Assembly: GCA_963800335.1 (NCBI GenBank)
Contig: CAWDAN010000002.1
Location: 1 to 64,000, forward strand
DNA: 64,000 bases
Source: Flavisphingopyxis sp963800335
GTDB taxonomy: Bacteria; Pseudomonadota; Alphaproteobacteria; Sphingomonadales; Sphingomonadaceae
Direction: 5' to 3'
This document shows positions 55,915 to 63,678 of this stretch, one piece after another. A model generated the notes under the pieces. The model saw only the letters and a program-made list of their open reading frames with translations, ran no database searches and was not told the origin of the DNA. Position numbers and translations under genes: made by a program. Numbering within the stretch: position 1 is the first letter of the stretch; every line of letters starts with the position of its first letter.

Positions 55915-56178
55915 TTAGTCGGCGGTCGTCGGATCGATGACCGCGCGCACTTCGGAGATCTTGTTTGCCGGGAAACCCGCCTGTTCGGCGTGGCGCCGGA
56001 TCAGGTCTTCGTCGGGCGCCCGATAGACGCAGTAAATCTTGTCGTCGGTCACATAGCTGTGGACCCATTGGATTTCGGGTCCCAGATCGCGCAACACAGT
56101 ACATGACTGTTCCGAAGCGGCTTTCAGTTCGGTGGTTCCAAGTCCGCCGACGCCGGGCATTTCACGCTCGATAGCCAT
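55915..56178 (-). CDS. DUF4242 protein
   Basis: 87 residues: MAIEREMPGVG, SCTVLRDLGPEIQWVHSYVTDDKIYCVY (in part), APDEDLIRRHAEQAGFPANKISEV, DPTTAD. This matches the small DUF4242 (possible metal-binding) family. It lies between the two portal 5' copies, opposite to GTA transcription, so it is probably an inserted cargo gene. Confidence 0.82.
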   Translation of the reverse strand: MAIEREMPGVGGLGTTELKAASEQSCTVLRDLGPEIQWVHSYVTDDKIYCVYRAPDEDLIRRHAEQAGFPANKISEVRAVIDPTTAD

Positions 56179-56221
56179 TCGGCATGTCAGGGCCCTCCTT
56201 CTCTGGAGACGCAGGTCGGGC

Positions 56222-56343
56222 GGCCCCATCTCCAATTCAGGCGGAAGCGTCCAGGCGCATACCCCTCAGCAGCTTCGACAAGGCGACAAGCGGCCAAGTC
56301 TGCGTAGACCCTCTCCTGCACAAGGGGGGAGGGATCTGCGGAG
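56222..56343 (+). repeat. GTA-region repeat, degenerate copy 2
   Basis: CCCCATCTCC...GCGGCCAAGTCTGCG...CCCTCTCCTGCACAAGGGGGGAGGG, related to the other copies. It directly precedes the true portal gene. Confidence 0.5.
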
Positions 56344-56349
56344 CATCAC

Positions 56350-57507
56350 ATGAAATTATTCGGCTGGAAGGCTGCGCGCGAGGCTGCGCGGCCGGTTTTG
56401 GCGCGGGCGGGGTATGCGGGGAGAATCTCGCGGATCGGGCTGGGCGTGATCGGTTGTGGTGCCGAGGCGGGGGCGTTCCCGCAAGGCTATGAGCGCCAGC
56501 TGCGCGAGGGCTATCTTGCCAATGCGGTGGCGCAGCGCGCGGTGCGCGTGGTGGCCGATGCGGTCGCGGGGGTGCCGGTGACGGTGGTGGCGGGTGACGC
56601 TGCCCCCTCTCCAACTGCGCGCCTCCTTGGCCTCGTTCGCGCTTCTTCAGGCGGGCAGTCGTTGCTCGAGACATTGGCGGTGCATCTGTTGTTGCATGGC
56701 AATGGCTATGTGCAGCTGCTCGACGACGGTGCGGGCGGGGTGAGCGAGCTTTATGCGCTGCGGCCCGATCGGGTGTCGGTCGAGGCCGATGCGCGGGGCT
56801 GGCCGGCGGCGTATCTCTATCGTGTCGGTCCGTCGGTGACGCGGCTCGAGGCGGAAGGCGGGCCGGGGCACCCGCGGATCGTGCATATCCGGCTGACGCA
56901 TCCGATCGACGATCATTACGGGCTCGGCTGCCTGGGGGCGGCGGCAGGCGCGATCGCGATCCACAATGCCGCGGCGCACTGGAACAAGGCGTTGCTCGAC
57001 AATGCGGCGCGACCTTCGGGGGCGCTGGTGTTCGACGCGGGCGACGGCAGCGCGCTGAGCGCCGACCAGTTCACGCGATTGAAGGCCGAGATGGAGGCGG
57101 GGTTCGCGGGGGCGGGCAATGCCGGGCGGCCGATGCTGCTCGAGGGCGGGCTCAAATGGCAGGCGATGAGCCTGACGCCCGCCGACATGGATTTCATCGA
57201 GTTGAAGCACCAGGCGGCGCGCGAGATCGCGCTGGCGTTCGGGGTGCCGCCGATGCTGATGGGGCTGCCCGGCGACGCGACCTACGCCAATTATCGCGAG
57301 GCGTCGAAGGCGCTGTGGCGCCAGACGGTGCTGCCGCTGGCGGGGAAGATCCTGGGCGCGCTGGGGCAGGCGCTGGGCGGTGAGCTGGTCGTCGATCTCG
57401 ACAAGGTGCCGGCGCTGTCGGAGGACCGCGAGCGGCTGTGGGGACAGGTCGCGGGGGCGGAGTTCCTGACGCGCGCGGAGAAGCGGGCGATGCTGGGTGT
57501 GGGCTAG
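56350..57507 (+). CDS. GTA portal protein (g3), HK97 type
   Basis: 385 residues: VAQRAVRVVADAVAGVPV, LETLAVHLLLHGNGYVQLL, ELYALRPDRVSVE, HIRLTHPIDDHYGLGCLGAA, MDFIELKHQAAREIALAFGVPPMLMG and ATYANYREASKALWRQTVLPL. These are standard portal family signatures. It forms the dodecameric DNA entry ring of the particle. Intact. Confidence 0.93.
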   Translation: MKLFGWKAAREAARPVLARAGYAGRISRIGLGVIGCGAEAGAFPQGYERQLREGYLANAVAQRAVRVVADAVAGVPVTVVAGDAAPSPTARLLGLVRASSGGQSLLETLAVHLLLHGNGYVQLLDDGAGGVSELYALRPDRVSVEADARGWPAAYLYRVGPSVTRLEAEGGPGHPRIVHIRLTHPIDDHYGLGCLGAAAGAIAIHNAAAHWNKALLDNAARPSGALVFDAGDGSALSADQFTRLKAEMEAGFAGAGNAGRPMLLEGGLKWQAMSLTPADMDFIELKHQAAREIALAFGVPPMLMGLPGDATYANYREASKALWRQTVLPLAGKILGALGQALGGELVVDLDKVPALSEDRERLWGQVAGAEFLTRAEKRAMLGVG

Positions 57508-57524
57508 GGGTGGCGTGTCACGCC

Positions 57525-57604
57525 GCCCCTCTCCGCTGCGACTAGGCCCTGCGGGCCAAGTCTGCACTGCCTCTCCCCTGAAGGGGAGAGGGCAATTCGG
57601 GAGG
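57525..57604 (+). repeat. GTA-region repeat, copy 3
   Basis: GCCCCTCTCCGCTGCGACTA...GGCCAAGTCTGC...CTCTCCCCTGAAGGGGAGAG. The end forms a perfect hairpin (CTCTCCCC/GGGGAGAG). Nearly the same element occurs at 63593-63671. Confidence 0.8.
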
Positions 57605-57609
57605 TGCAT

Positions 57610-57928
57610 ATGGATCGGGCGGGGGTGTTGGCGGCTTTGGTCGCGCAGGCCGAGCGGCCGCCCAATTCGGCGGTACAGGACATGGTCACGCTGCGCGCGG
57701 TGATCGAGGAGGCGAGCGAGATGGGGGCGCAGCGCGCGCTTAAAAGTATCGGTTTGAGCGATGCCGATGCCGGCGAGGATATCGAGGAACTGCGCGAGCT
57801 GCTGAGCGCATGGCGCGCGGCGAAGAAGAGCGCGGTGAAGTCGGCGATCGGCTGGGTGCTGCACGGGTTGCTCGCGCTGCTGCTCGTCGGGCTGGCGGTG
57901 CGGTTCGGACTGGGGGATCTGGTGTTGA
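57610..57928 (+). CDS. GTA g3.5-like protein (DUF6127-type)
   Basis: About 105 residues: VQDMVTLRAVIEEASEMGAQRAL, IEELRELLSAWRAAKKSAVKSAIGW, then a transmembrane helix LLALLLVGLAVRFGLG. As given, the frame runs without stop into the protease; losing one G in GGGGG near 57914 would give a stop at 57926-57928 overlapping the protease TTG (TTGA). GGGAGG precedes the ATG at 57610. Confidence 0.65.
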
Positions 57929-58320
57929 GGTTTGCAGGCTATGCGGCGGTTTTCGGGGTGGCCGATCGCGGCGGCGACGTGGTGCGCGCGGGAGCGTTTG
58001 GCGCCGTCGCGGGCAAGACCGCGCTGCCGCTGCTGTGGCAGCATCGCGGCGATGCGCCGATCGGGAGGATCGAGTATCTGGCCGAGGATGCGCGCGGGCT
58101 GCGCGTGATCGGGCGGCTGTCGGAAACGGCTGCGGGGGCCGAGGCGGCGCGCGTGCTCGGGCGGGGCGGATCGACGGGCTGTCGTTCGGATACCGGGTGA
58201 GGGACGCGCGGGCCGGGGAGGCGCGGAACGCGCGAGCTGGTCGCGCTCGACCTGGTCGAGGTGAGCCTGGTCAGCGTGCCGATGCAGCGACTGGCGCGGG
58301 TGCACAGGATCGAGGGATAG
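57925..58320 (+). CDS. GTA prohead protease (g4), two frameshifts
   Basis: LRFAGYAAVFGVADRGGDVVRAGAF, LPLLWQHRGDAPIG (catalytic His), GRLSETAAGAEAARVL; then in the next frame RIDGLSFGYRVRDA (catalytic Ser), then RELVALDLVEVSLVSVPMQ to the stop at 58320. These are the HK97 prohead protease signatures. Breaks near 58160 and 58228, both in G-rich runs. TTG start inferred. Confidence 0.85.
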
Positions 58321-58347
58321 CAAACGATAATTTCAGCAGGGTGACGT

Positions 58348-58906
58348 ATGATCGAGCAATCTGAAGATACAATTGTGGGGCCAGCCGAGGTCGGACCTTT
58401 TCCGGACGAGATAGGTGATATTACTTGGACAGGCGTCAGTGAAAAGATGGCATTATCTATTTTAAATCAAGGAGAGAAATGCCGAGATTCTGAACTACAG
58501 TGTGCTTTGGCAGCAGATCAAGGCGACCACCATGCCACCCTTCGGTGTCACGCTACCGCGCTTCGCCGCATCACTTGGCCTTTGGGACAAAATAGATACC
58601 GAAACCTTCTGGGCAGGTATAGTGACCAGCGGCGTCTTGCTTATCGCAGCTGCGTCAGCATCTTGGGCGGCGCGCCCAATTAGCTTTTTCACAGCAGGAA
58701 GTCGTCCCAACCAGTGGTATGATAGCCGAAAAGAAGACTATGTCGGAATGATTGGTGGAGCGGCGGAAAACTGCCAATATGAGATAGACGAGAATGAACG
58801 TTTCATGCGAGGAAATCAAAACGCTATGAGGATTTCATTCTTTATTTCGGTAACTGCTCCAATTGTTGGATTGCTAACAGCGCTTGTAACTAAGCTTTGG
58901 TGTTAG
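58348..58906 (+). CDS. Inserted two-transmembrane protein (frameshift near 58462)
   Basis: Frame one gives MIEQSEDTIVGPAEVGPFPD to MALSIL; frame two continues IKERNAEILNYSVLWQQIKATT to 58906. About 185 residues with two membrane helices (FWAGIVTSGVLLIAAASASW; ISFFISVTAPIVGLLTALV) and a soluble loop between. AT-rich against its GTA neighbours. No family recognised; the layout is like small 2TM effector proteins, which is only a guess. Confidence 0.6.
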
Positions 58907-59060
58907 GTTTCGGAGGTTTCGGCTTTCCTCTTTTCTCAGAGACAGTGGTATTAGGATTTGCGGCAGCTTTTTTGGCAGTTACATAGCGACCAGTAATGGC
59001 ACTGCGATGTGATTTGGCGCTGGTTTTGGCCTTTGAGCCGCCTGAGGTTTTTTTAGCCAT
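58890..59060 (-). CDS. Small basic protein of the inserted islet
   Basis: 56 residues: MAKKTSGGSKAKTSAKSHRS, AITGRYVTAKKAA, NPNTTVSEKRGKP. GGAGGG precedes the ATG at 59060. Lys-rich, and the ITGRYV...NP-TT pattern recurs in many proteobacterial small proteins of unknown role. Overlaps the 3' end of the convergent membrane protein gene by 17 bases. Confidence 0.65.
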   Translation of the reverse strand: MAKKTSGGSKAKTSAKSHRSAITGRYVTAKKAAANPNTTVSEKRGKPKPPKPNTKA

Positions 59061-59132
59061 TCTGCCCTCCGTGTTTGATAGAATATAATCTACATACTTC
59101 CTAGGGAAAGACAATAATTAGCAAGTTCAGTG

Positions 59133-59157
59133 GCCGTCCTTCGGGGCGGCTTTTTTT
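59133..59157 (+). terminator. Terminator upstream of the capsid gene
   Basis: GCCGTCC, UUCG loop, GGGCGGC, seven T. It points in the direction of GTA transcription and ends 30 bases before the capsid start. Confidence 0.9.
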
Positions 59158-59186
59158 ATGGAATTTTTCAGCAAGGAGAAGGTGCG

Positions 59187-60293
59187 ATGAGCGATCAGGT
59201 GGTGGAGACGGCAGCGGACGGCGGGGCGGGCGATCCGCTGGTGGCGAGTTTCGATGCGTTTGCGGGCGCGGCGGGCGAGGGCGGCGCGGTGGGTGAGCGG
59301 CCGATGCTTGAGGGGGTCAAGGCGCATGTCCCGGCGCGCAGTGCCTTTACCGAGCGCTATCTGCGCAAGGGGATCGACGCGGGGTTCGAGATGAAGGCGC
59401 TGACGTCGCTGACCGGACCCGAGGGCGGCTATGCGGTGCCGCAGGAGATCGATGCGAAGATCGACGCGATCCTCAAGGACATCTCGCCGATCCGCAGCCT
59501 TGCCAATGTCGTCGCGACGGGGACGAGCGGCTATCGCAAGCTCGTCGCGACGGGCGGGATGGCGTCGGGCTGGGTCGCCGAGACCGCGGCGCGGGCCGAG
59601 ACCGACACGCCCGATTTCGCCGAGATCGCGCCGCCGATGGGCGAGCTGTACGCCAATCCGGCGGCGAGCCAGGCGATGCTCGACGACGCGATGTTCGACG
59701 TCGAGGACTGGCTGGCGGGCGAGATCGCGCGCGAGTTCGCCGCCGCCGAGGGGGCGGCGTTCGTCGCCGGATCGGGCGTCGACCGGCCCAAGGGTTTCCT
59801 CACCTACCCGACCGCCGACGAGGGCGATGCGACGCGCGCCTTCGGTACGATCGAGCATCTCGCGACGGGGGTCGATGGCGATTTCGGCAGCGGAGCGGAC
59901 GACCTGATCGACCTCGTCCAGTCGCTTCGCGCGCCGTACCGCCAGGGCGCGGCGTTCGTGATGAATGCGGCGAGCCTCGGCGTCATTCGCAAGCTCAAGA
60001 CCGCCGACGGCGCGTTCCTGTTCCAGCCGAGCCTGGCCGAGGGGCGGCCCGACACGCTGCTCGGCTATCGCATCGTCGAGGCCGAGGAGATGCCCGACAT
60101 CGGTTCGGATAGCCTGTCGATCGCGTTCGGCAATTTCGCGGCGGGCTATGTCGTCGCCGACCGCGGCGAGACCGCGATCCTGCGCGATCCGTTCACCAAC
60201 AAGCCGTTCGTGCATTTCTATGCGACCAAGCGCGTCGGCGGCGCGGTGACCAACAGCGAGGCGATCAAGCTGCTCAAGTTCGGGCTGGCGTAA
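59187..60293 (+). CDS. GTA major capsid protein (g5), HK97 fold
   Basis: 368 residues. The first ~90 residues are the scaffold-like delta domain; the capsid then begins near KALTSLTGPEGGYAVPQEID. Further signatures: IDAILKDISPIRSLANVV, AAEGAAFVAGSGVDRPKGFL, AAFVMNAASLGVIRKLK, LLGYRIVEAEEMPDI, AFGNFAAGYVVADR. AAGGAGAAGG precedes the ATG at 59187. Intact. Confidence 0.95.
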   Translation: MSDQVVETAADGGAGDPLVASFDAFAGAAGEGGAVGERPMLEGVKAHVPARSAFTERYLRKGIDAGFEMKALTSLTGPEGGYAVPQEIDAKIDAILKDISPIRSLANVVATGTSGYRKLVATGGMASGWVAETAARAETDTPDFAEIAPPMGELYANPAASQAMLDDAMFDVEDWLAGEIAREFAAAEGAAFVAGSGVDRPKGFLTYPTADEGDATRAFGTIEHLATGVDGDFGSGADDLIDLVQSLRAPYRQGAAFVMNAASLGVIRKLKTADGAFLFQPSLAEGRPDTLLGYRIVEAEEMPDIGSDSLSIAFGNFAAGYVVADRGETAILRDPFTNKPFVHFYATKRVGGAVTNSEAIKLLKFGLA

Positions 60294-60341
60294 GCCTGTC
60301 CATTACTCCTGACCCCCGGCCGCGTGCGGCGGGGGAAAGCG

Positions 60342-60377
60342 GCCCGGTGCGTCTTCCCCTTGGCGCACCGGGCTTTT
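60342..60377 (+). terminator. Terminator after the capsid gene
   Basis: GCCCGGTGCG, 12-base loop, CGCACCGGGC, then TTTT. A perfect 10-bp stem about 50 bases after the capsid stop. Confidence 0.85.
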
Positions 60378-60442
60378 GATTCGACTGCGAGGTGAAGCAT
60401 GAGCGAACGGGATTTCGCCGACCGGCTGCGGGGCGTGGCGCG

Positions 60443-60988
60443 ATGAGCGGGGCGAGCGAGACGCATGCGCTCGAGCCGGGTCCGCCCGCGCTGACGCTCG
60501 ACGAGGCCAGGGACTGGCTGCGTATCACGACGCCGAACGACGACGCGGCGATCGCCGCGCTGGTCCGTGCGGCAAGCGACATGTGCGAGGCGTTCATCGG
60601 CCAGTACCTGGTCGAGCGCGCCTGCCGCAGCGTGGTCGCCGCCGACGGGCGCTGGCAACGGCTGGGCGCGGCGCCGGTGCGGTCGATTACCGCGGCCGAG
60701 GCGATCGCGCGCGATGGCACCGCGAGTGCGCTGACCGACGAGGCGTACGAACGCGACATTGCCGCCGATGGCGAGGGCTGGGTGCGCCATGGCGGCGGTG
60801 CGTCGGTGCGGCTGAGCGTCGACTATCGCGCCGGTCTCGCGGTCGAGGCGAGCGGGCTGCCCGAGGCGCTGCGCCAGGGGCTGCTGCGCCTCGTCGCGCA
60901 TCTTTATGGCACGCGCGACGGCGGCGAAAGCGCACCGCCGGCGGCGGTGATCGCGTTGTGGCGGCCATGGCGGCGGATGCGGCTGTGA
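60443..60988 (+). CDS. GTA head-tail connector (g6)
   Basis: 181 residues: LTLDEARDWLRITTPNDDAAIAALVRAASDMCEAFIGQ, LVERACRSVVAADGRW, VRLSVDYRAGLAVEASGLPEALRQGLLRLVAHLY. This is the gp6-like DNA packaging/connector family. A 15-codon frame (60399-60446) immediately upstream overlaps its ATG. Confidence 0.88.
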   Translation: MSGASETHALEPGPPALTLDEARDWLRITTPNDDAAIAALVRAASDMCEAFIGQYLVERACRSVVAADGRWQRLGAAPVRSITAAEAIARDGTASALTDEAYERDIAADGEGWVRHGGGASVRLSVDYRAGLAVEASGLPEALRQGLLRLVAHLYGTRDGGESAPPAAVIALWRPWRRMRL

Positions 60989-61015
60989 CGCTCGACAGGC
61001 CAGGGCGAGCGGAAA

Positions 61016-61250
61016 ATGCTCGACGAAGCGAAGCTGGCAGCGCGGGCGCGCAGGGGCGGGCGATGCAGCGGCGCGGCGCGCGATCGATGCGATCGGCGCG
61101 GCGATCGGGGCGGAATATCCCGCGCTGACGATCGAGCGCGAGATCGCGGCGCTGCGCGTATCGGGTGCGGCGCTGCGCGGGCTGGCGCGGCGCGACGTGC
61201 GGTTGCGGCTGCCCGAGCTGTGGCTCGACGGGGAAGGAGGCGCGCGATGA
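61016..61250 (+). CDS. Small GTA protein in the g7 position (frameshift near 61050)
   Basis: Start frame MLDEAKLAARAR; next frame IDAIGAAIGAEYPALTIERE, LRVSGAALRGLARRDVRLRLPELW to a stop overlapping the next gene (ATGA). About 78 residues. In RcGTA this position holds a head-tail adaptor; this protein is shorter and I do not recognise its fold. Confidence 0.6.
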
Positions 61251-61648
61251 GCGAGGGGATCGAGGCAGCGGTGCGCGCCGCGATGATCGCCGCGCTGAAG
61301 GCCGATGCGGCGCTCGGCGCGGCGATCAACGGCGTGTTCGAACCCGGCGCAGCGGGTCCGCATGCGCCGTATGTCGAGGTCGGTGCGATGACCGCGCGCG
61401 ACTGGGGGACCAAGGATTGCGCCGGGCGCGAGATCGTCGCGACGCTGCGCGTCCACGATGCCGCGCGCGAGGGCGAGGGCGTCAGCGCGCTGGCGGCGCT
61501 GGTCGCGGCGGCGATCGGGGCGATGCCGCGCGTCGGGTCCGGCTATGCGATCGGCAGCCTGCGGCTGCGCCAGAGCGCGATTGCCCGGGCGAAGGGCGGC
61601 GCGTGGATCGCGACGATGGATTTTCGGGTGCGCGCGCTGGCGGGCTGA
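61247..61648 (+). CDS. GTA DUF3168 protein (g8, tail terminator)
   Basis: 133 residues: EAAVRAAMIAALKADAALGAAINGVFEPG, HAPYVEVGAMTARDWGTKDCAGREIVATLRVHD, SAIARAKGGAWIATMDFRVRAL. Matches DUF3168. Expected to cap the tail tube. Confidence 0.88.
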   Translation: MSEGIEAAVRAAMIAALKADAALGAAINGVFEPGAAGPHAPYVEVGAMTARDWGTKDCAGREIVATLRVHDAAREGEGVSALAALVAAAIGAMPRVGSGYAIGSLRLRQSAIARAKGGAWIATMDFRVRALAG

Positions 61649-61687
61649 GCAAACAGCGCCGGGCGGCGGGTGACCGGGTTGTCCCGG

Positions 61688-62023
61688 TTAGCCGTTCGGG
61701 ATTTCCTTGTTATCGAAATAGTCCTGGTAGTCGTCTTCGTATTTCTCGCGCCAATAGCTGATCTCGTCGTCGGCAACCTCGTTGGCGTCGGCTTTCGCGG
61801 TGCCGCGCTTGAGGTCGGCGGAGACCATGGCGGCGCGGTAATCGCTTTCCTCGGCGGTGCATTTTTCGACGAAAGCGGTGCGGAAGGCGTCGGGTTCGAC
61901 CTGGTCCTTGAGACCGGCGACCATCGCCTTGTTGAGGCATGCGGCAAAGCGGTCGCGGGTCGCGGGAACCGACGCGCCGGCCTGCGCCGCGGCGAGCATC
62001 AGAAGGATCGGCGAGATGACCAT
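61688..62023 (-). CDS. Antisense secreted protein inside the GTA cluster
   Basis: 111 residues: signal peptide MVISPILLMLAAAQAGA, mature part with two cysteines (FAACLNKAM, FVEKCTAEESDY) and an acidic end SYWREKYEDDYQDYFDNKE. GGGAG before the ATG at 62023. Lies opposite to transcription between g8 and g9. No family recognised. Confidence 0.65.
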   Translation of the reverse strand: MVISPILLMLAAAQAGASVPATRDRFAACLNKAMVAGLKDQVEPDAFRTAFVEKCTAEESDYRAAMVSADLKRGTAKADANEVADDEISYWREKYEDDYQDYFDNKEIPNG

Positions 62024-62079
62024 GTCCACTCCCTTCATCCCGTTTTGACGGGATTTATCAGCATCGAGGAGAATAGCAG

Positions 62080-62487
62080 ATGGGTATCGAAAGCGGTAGT
62101 GCATTCCTGTTGAAGGTCGGCGACGGCGCGATGCCGCCCGCCTATGCGACAATCGCCGGGCTGCGCACGACGCAGCTCAGCATCAACGGTGAGGGCGTCA
62201 ACGTGACGACCAAGGATTCGGGCGGCTGGCGCGAGCTGCTGTCGGGTGCCGGGGTGCGATCGGTCAGCGTGTCGGGCGCGGGAATCTTTACCGGCTCGGC
62301 CGCCGAGGGACGGATCAAGGGCAACGCGCTGGCGGGCGTGATCGACGATTACGAGCTGAGCTTCGAAGGCGGCGAGCGGATGCAGGGACGCTTCCTGATC
62401 ACGCGACTCGATTATGCCGGCGATTACAATGGCGAGCGCAATTACACGCTGAGCCTCGAATCGAGCGGCGCGGTGGCGAGCCTGTGA
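62080..62487 (+). CDS. GTA major tail protein (g9), TP901-1 type
   Basis: 135 residues: SGSAFLLKVGDGAMPPAYATIAGLRTTQLSING, VNVTTKDSGGWRELLSGAGVRSVSVSGAGIF and GRFLITRLDYAGDYNGERNYTLSLESSG. Typical siphophage tail tube subunit. ATGA-type overlap with the next gene region. Confidence 0.93.
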   Translation: MGIESGSAFLLKVGDGAMPPAYATIAGLRTTQLSINGEGVNVTTKDSGGWRELLSGAGVRSVSVSGAGIFTGSAAEGRIKGNALAGVIDDYELSFEGGERMQGRFLITRLDYAGDYNGERNYTLSLESSGAVASL

Positions 62488-62798
62488 GCCGGGTAGCGAA
62501 TGCGGTGCGCGGCGAGGCGGAGTTCGCGATTGCGGGGACCGTCTACGTCCTGCGGCCGAGCTTCGCCGCGCTGGTGGCGGCCGAGGTCGAGCTGGGGCCG
62601 CTGTTCGCGCTGGTCGAGCGCGCGGCGGCGGGCGGGCTGACGCTGGCCGAAACCGCGGCGCTGATCTGGCATTGTATCGACGCGCGCCCCGCAGGGCTGA
62701 GCCGCGAGGATGTCGGCGAGGAAATTGCCACGCGCGGGCTGGCGGCGACGACGCCCGCGGTCGGCGCGATCTTGTCGCAGATATTGCAGGGGCGGTGA
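62484..62798 (+). CDS. GTA family protein g10 (tail assembly chaperone-like)
   Basis: 104 residues: VRGEAEFAIAGTVYVLRPSFAALVAAEVELGPLFALVERAAAG, LAETAALIWHCIDARP. This is the GTA TAC family. It overlaps the tail protein stop by GTGA. Confidence 0.88.
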   Translation: MSRVANAVRGEAEFAIAGTVYVLRPSFAALVAAEVELGPLFALVERAAAGGLTLAETAALIWHCIDARPAGLSREDVGEEIATRGLAATTPAVGAILSQILQGR

Positions 62799-62802
62799 GG
62801 GT

Positions 62803-63003
62803 GTGAGCGAGCGCTTCGTCGAGGCCGCGTCGCGCCTTGCCGGTGCGGCGGGGTGGCTATTGCACTGGCGTCCCGACGATTTCTGGGCGGCGACGCCGGC
62901 CGAGCTGGCGACGGTGCTGCGCGCGGCGACGGGCGAGGACGGCGAGGCCGCAGTGACGCGCACGGACCTGGCGACATTGCAGGAGCGGTTTCCCGATGGA
63001 TGA
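62803..63003 (+). CDS. GTA tail assembly chaperone g10.1 (rcc01693-like)
   Basis: 66 residues: RLAGAAGWLLHWRPDDFWAATPAELATVLRA. The W-x-P-x-x-FW-x-x-TP-x-EL signature is diagnostic. GTG start; overlaps the tape measure start. Confidence 0.85.
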   Translation: MSERFVEAASRLAGAAGWLLHWRPDDFWAATPAELATVLRAATGEDGEAAVTRTDLATLQERFPDG

Positions 63004-63571
63004 AGAGATCGAGACGCTGGTGATCGGCGTGCGTGCCGATACGACGCGGTTTTCGCGCGATGTTGCGGCCATGCGTGCCGAGCTCGAAGGGCCGCTGGCG
63101 CACGGGCTCGACCGCGCCGGACGCGCGCTCGAGGGCGCGCTGACGCGCGCGATCACGCGCGGCAAGTTCGGCTTCGAGGATTTGCGCCGGGTGGCACTGT
63201 CGGTGATCGCCGACATTGCCCGCCAGGCGGTGTCGGCGGGGCTCGATGCTCTGGTCGGCGGCAGGGGTGGCAGCGGGGCGGGGCAAGGCGTCGGCAGCCT
63301 GATCGGTTCGCTGCTCGGCCTGCCCGGCCGCGCGACCGGCGGGCCGGTGTCGGGCGGGCGCGGCTATATTGTCGGCGAGCGCGGACCCGAGGTCTTCGTG
63401 CCGACATCGGCGGGGCGGATCATGGCGGGCGGTGATCCGGGGAGCGGCGCGCGCGACATCAGGATCACGGTCAACGTGCAGGGCGGGCGCGATGCCAGCC
63501 CCGAGCGGATGGCGCGATCGGGGCGGCAGATTGCCCGCGCGGTGAGGTCTGCGCTGGTCGAGGCGGGGTAA
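62996..63571 (+). CDS. GTA tail tape measure protein (g11)
   Basis: 191 residues: VRADTTRFSRDVAAMRAELEGPL, FGFEDLRRVALSVIADIARQAV, GLPGRATGGPVSGGRGYIVGERGPEVFVPTSAG, VNVQGGRDASPERMARSGRQIARAV. Short, as in GTAs, which have short tails. Confidence 0.9.
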   Translation: MDEEIETLVIGVRADTTRFSRDVAAMRAELEGPLAHGLDRAGRALEGALTRAITRGKFGFEDLRRVALSVIADIARQAVSAGLDALVGGRGGSGAGQGVGSLIGSLLGLPGRATGGPVSGGRGYIVGERGPEVFVPTSAGRIMAGGDPGSGARDIRITVNVQGGRDASPERMARSGRQIARAVRSALVEAG

Positions 63572-63592
63572 ACTTCCCGTAGCGTGCGCACG

Positions 63593-63671
63593 CGCCCCTC
63601 TCCGCTGCGACTAGGCAGCAAGCTGCCAAGTCTCACACCCTCTCCCCTCGAAGGGGAGAGGGATAATGGGA
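63593..63671 (+). repeat. GTA-region repeat, copy 4
   Basis: GCCCCTCTCCGCTGCGACTA, ...GCCAAGTCTC..., CTCTCCCCTCGAAGGGGAGAG. Almost the same as 57525-57604. It directly precedes the next GTA gene. Confidence 0.8.
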
Positions 63672-63678
63672 GAACACG

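Noticed and set aside
60399..60446. 15-codon frame overlapping the connector start
   Set aside because: Too short to support as a gene; may act only as a leader.
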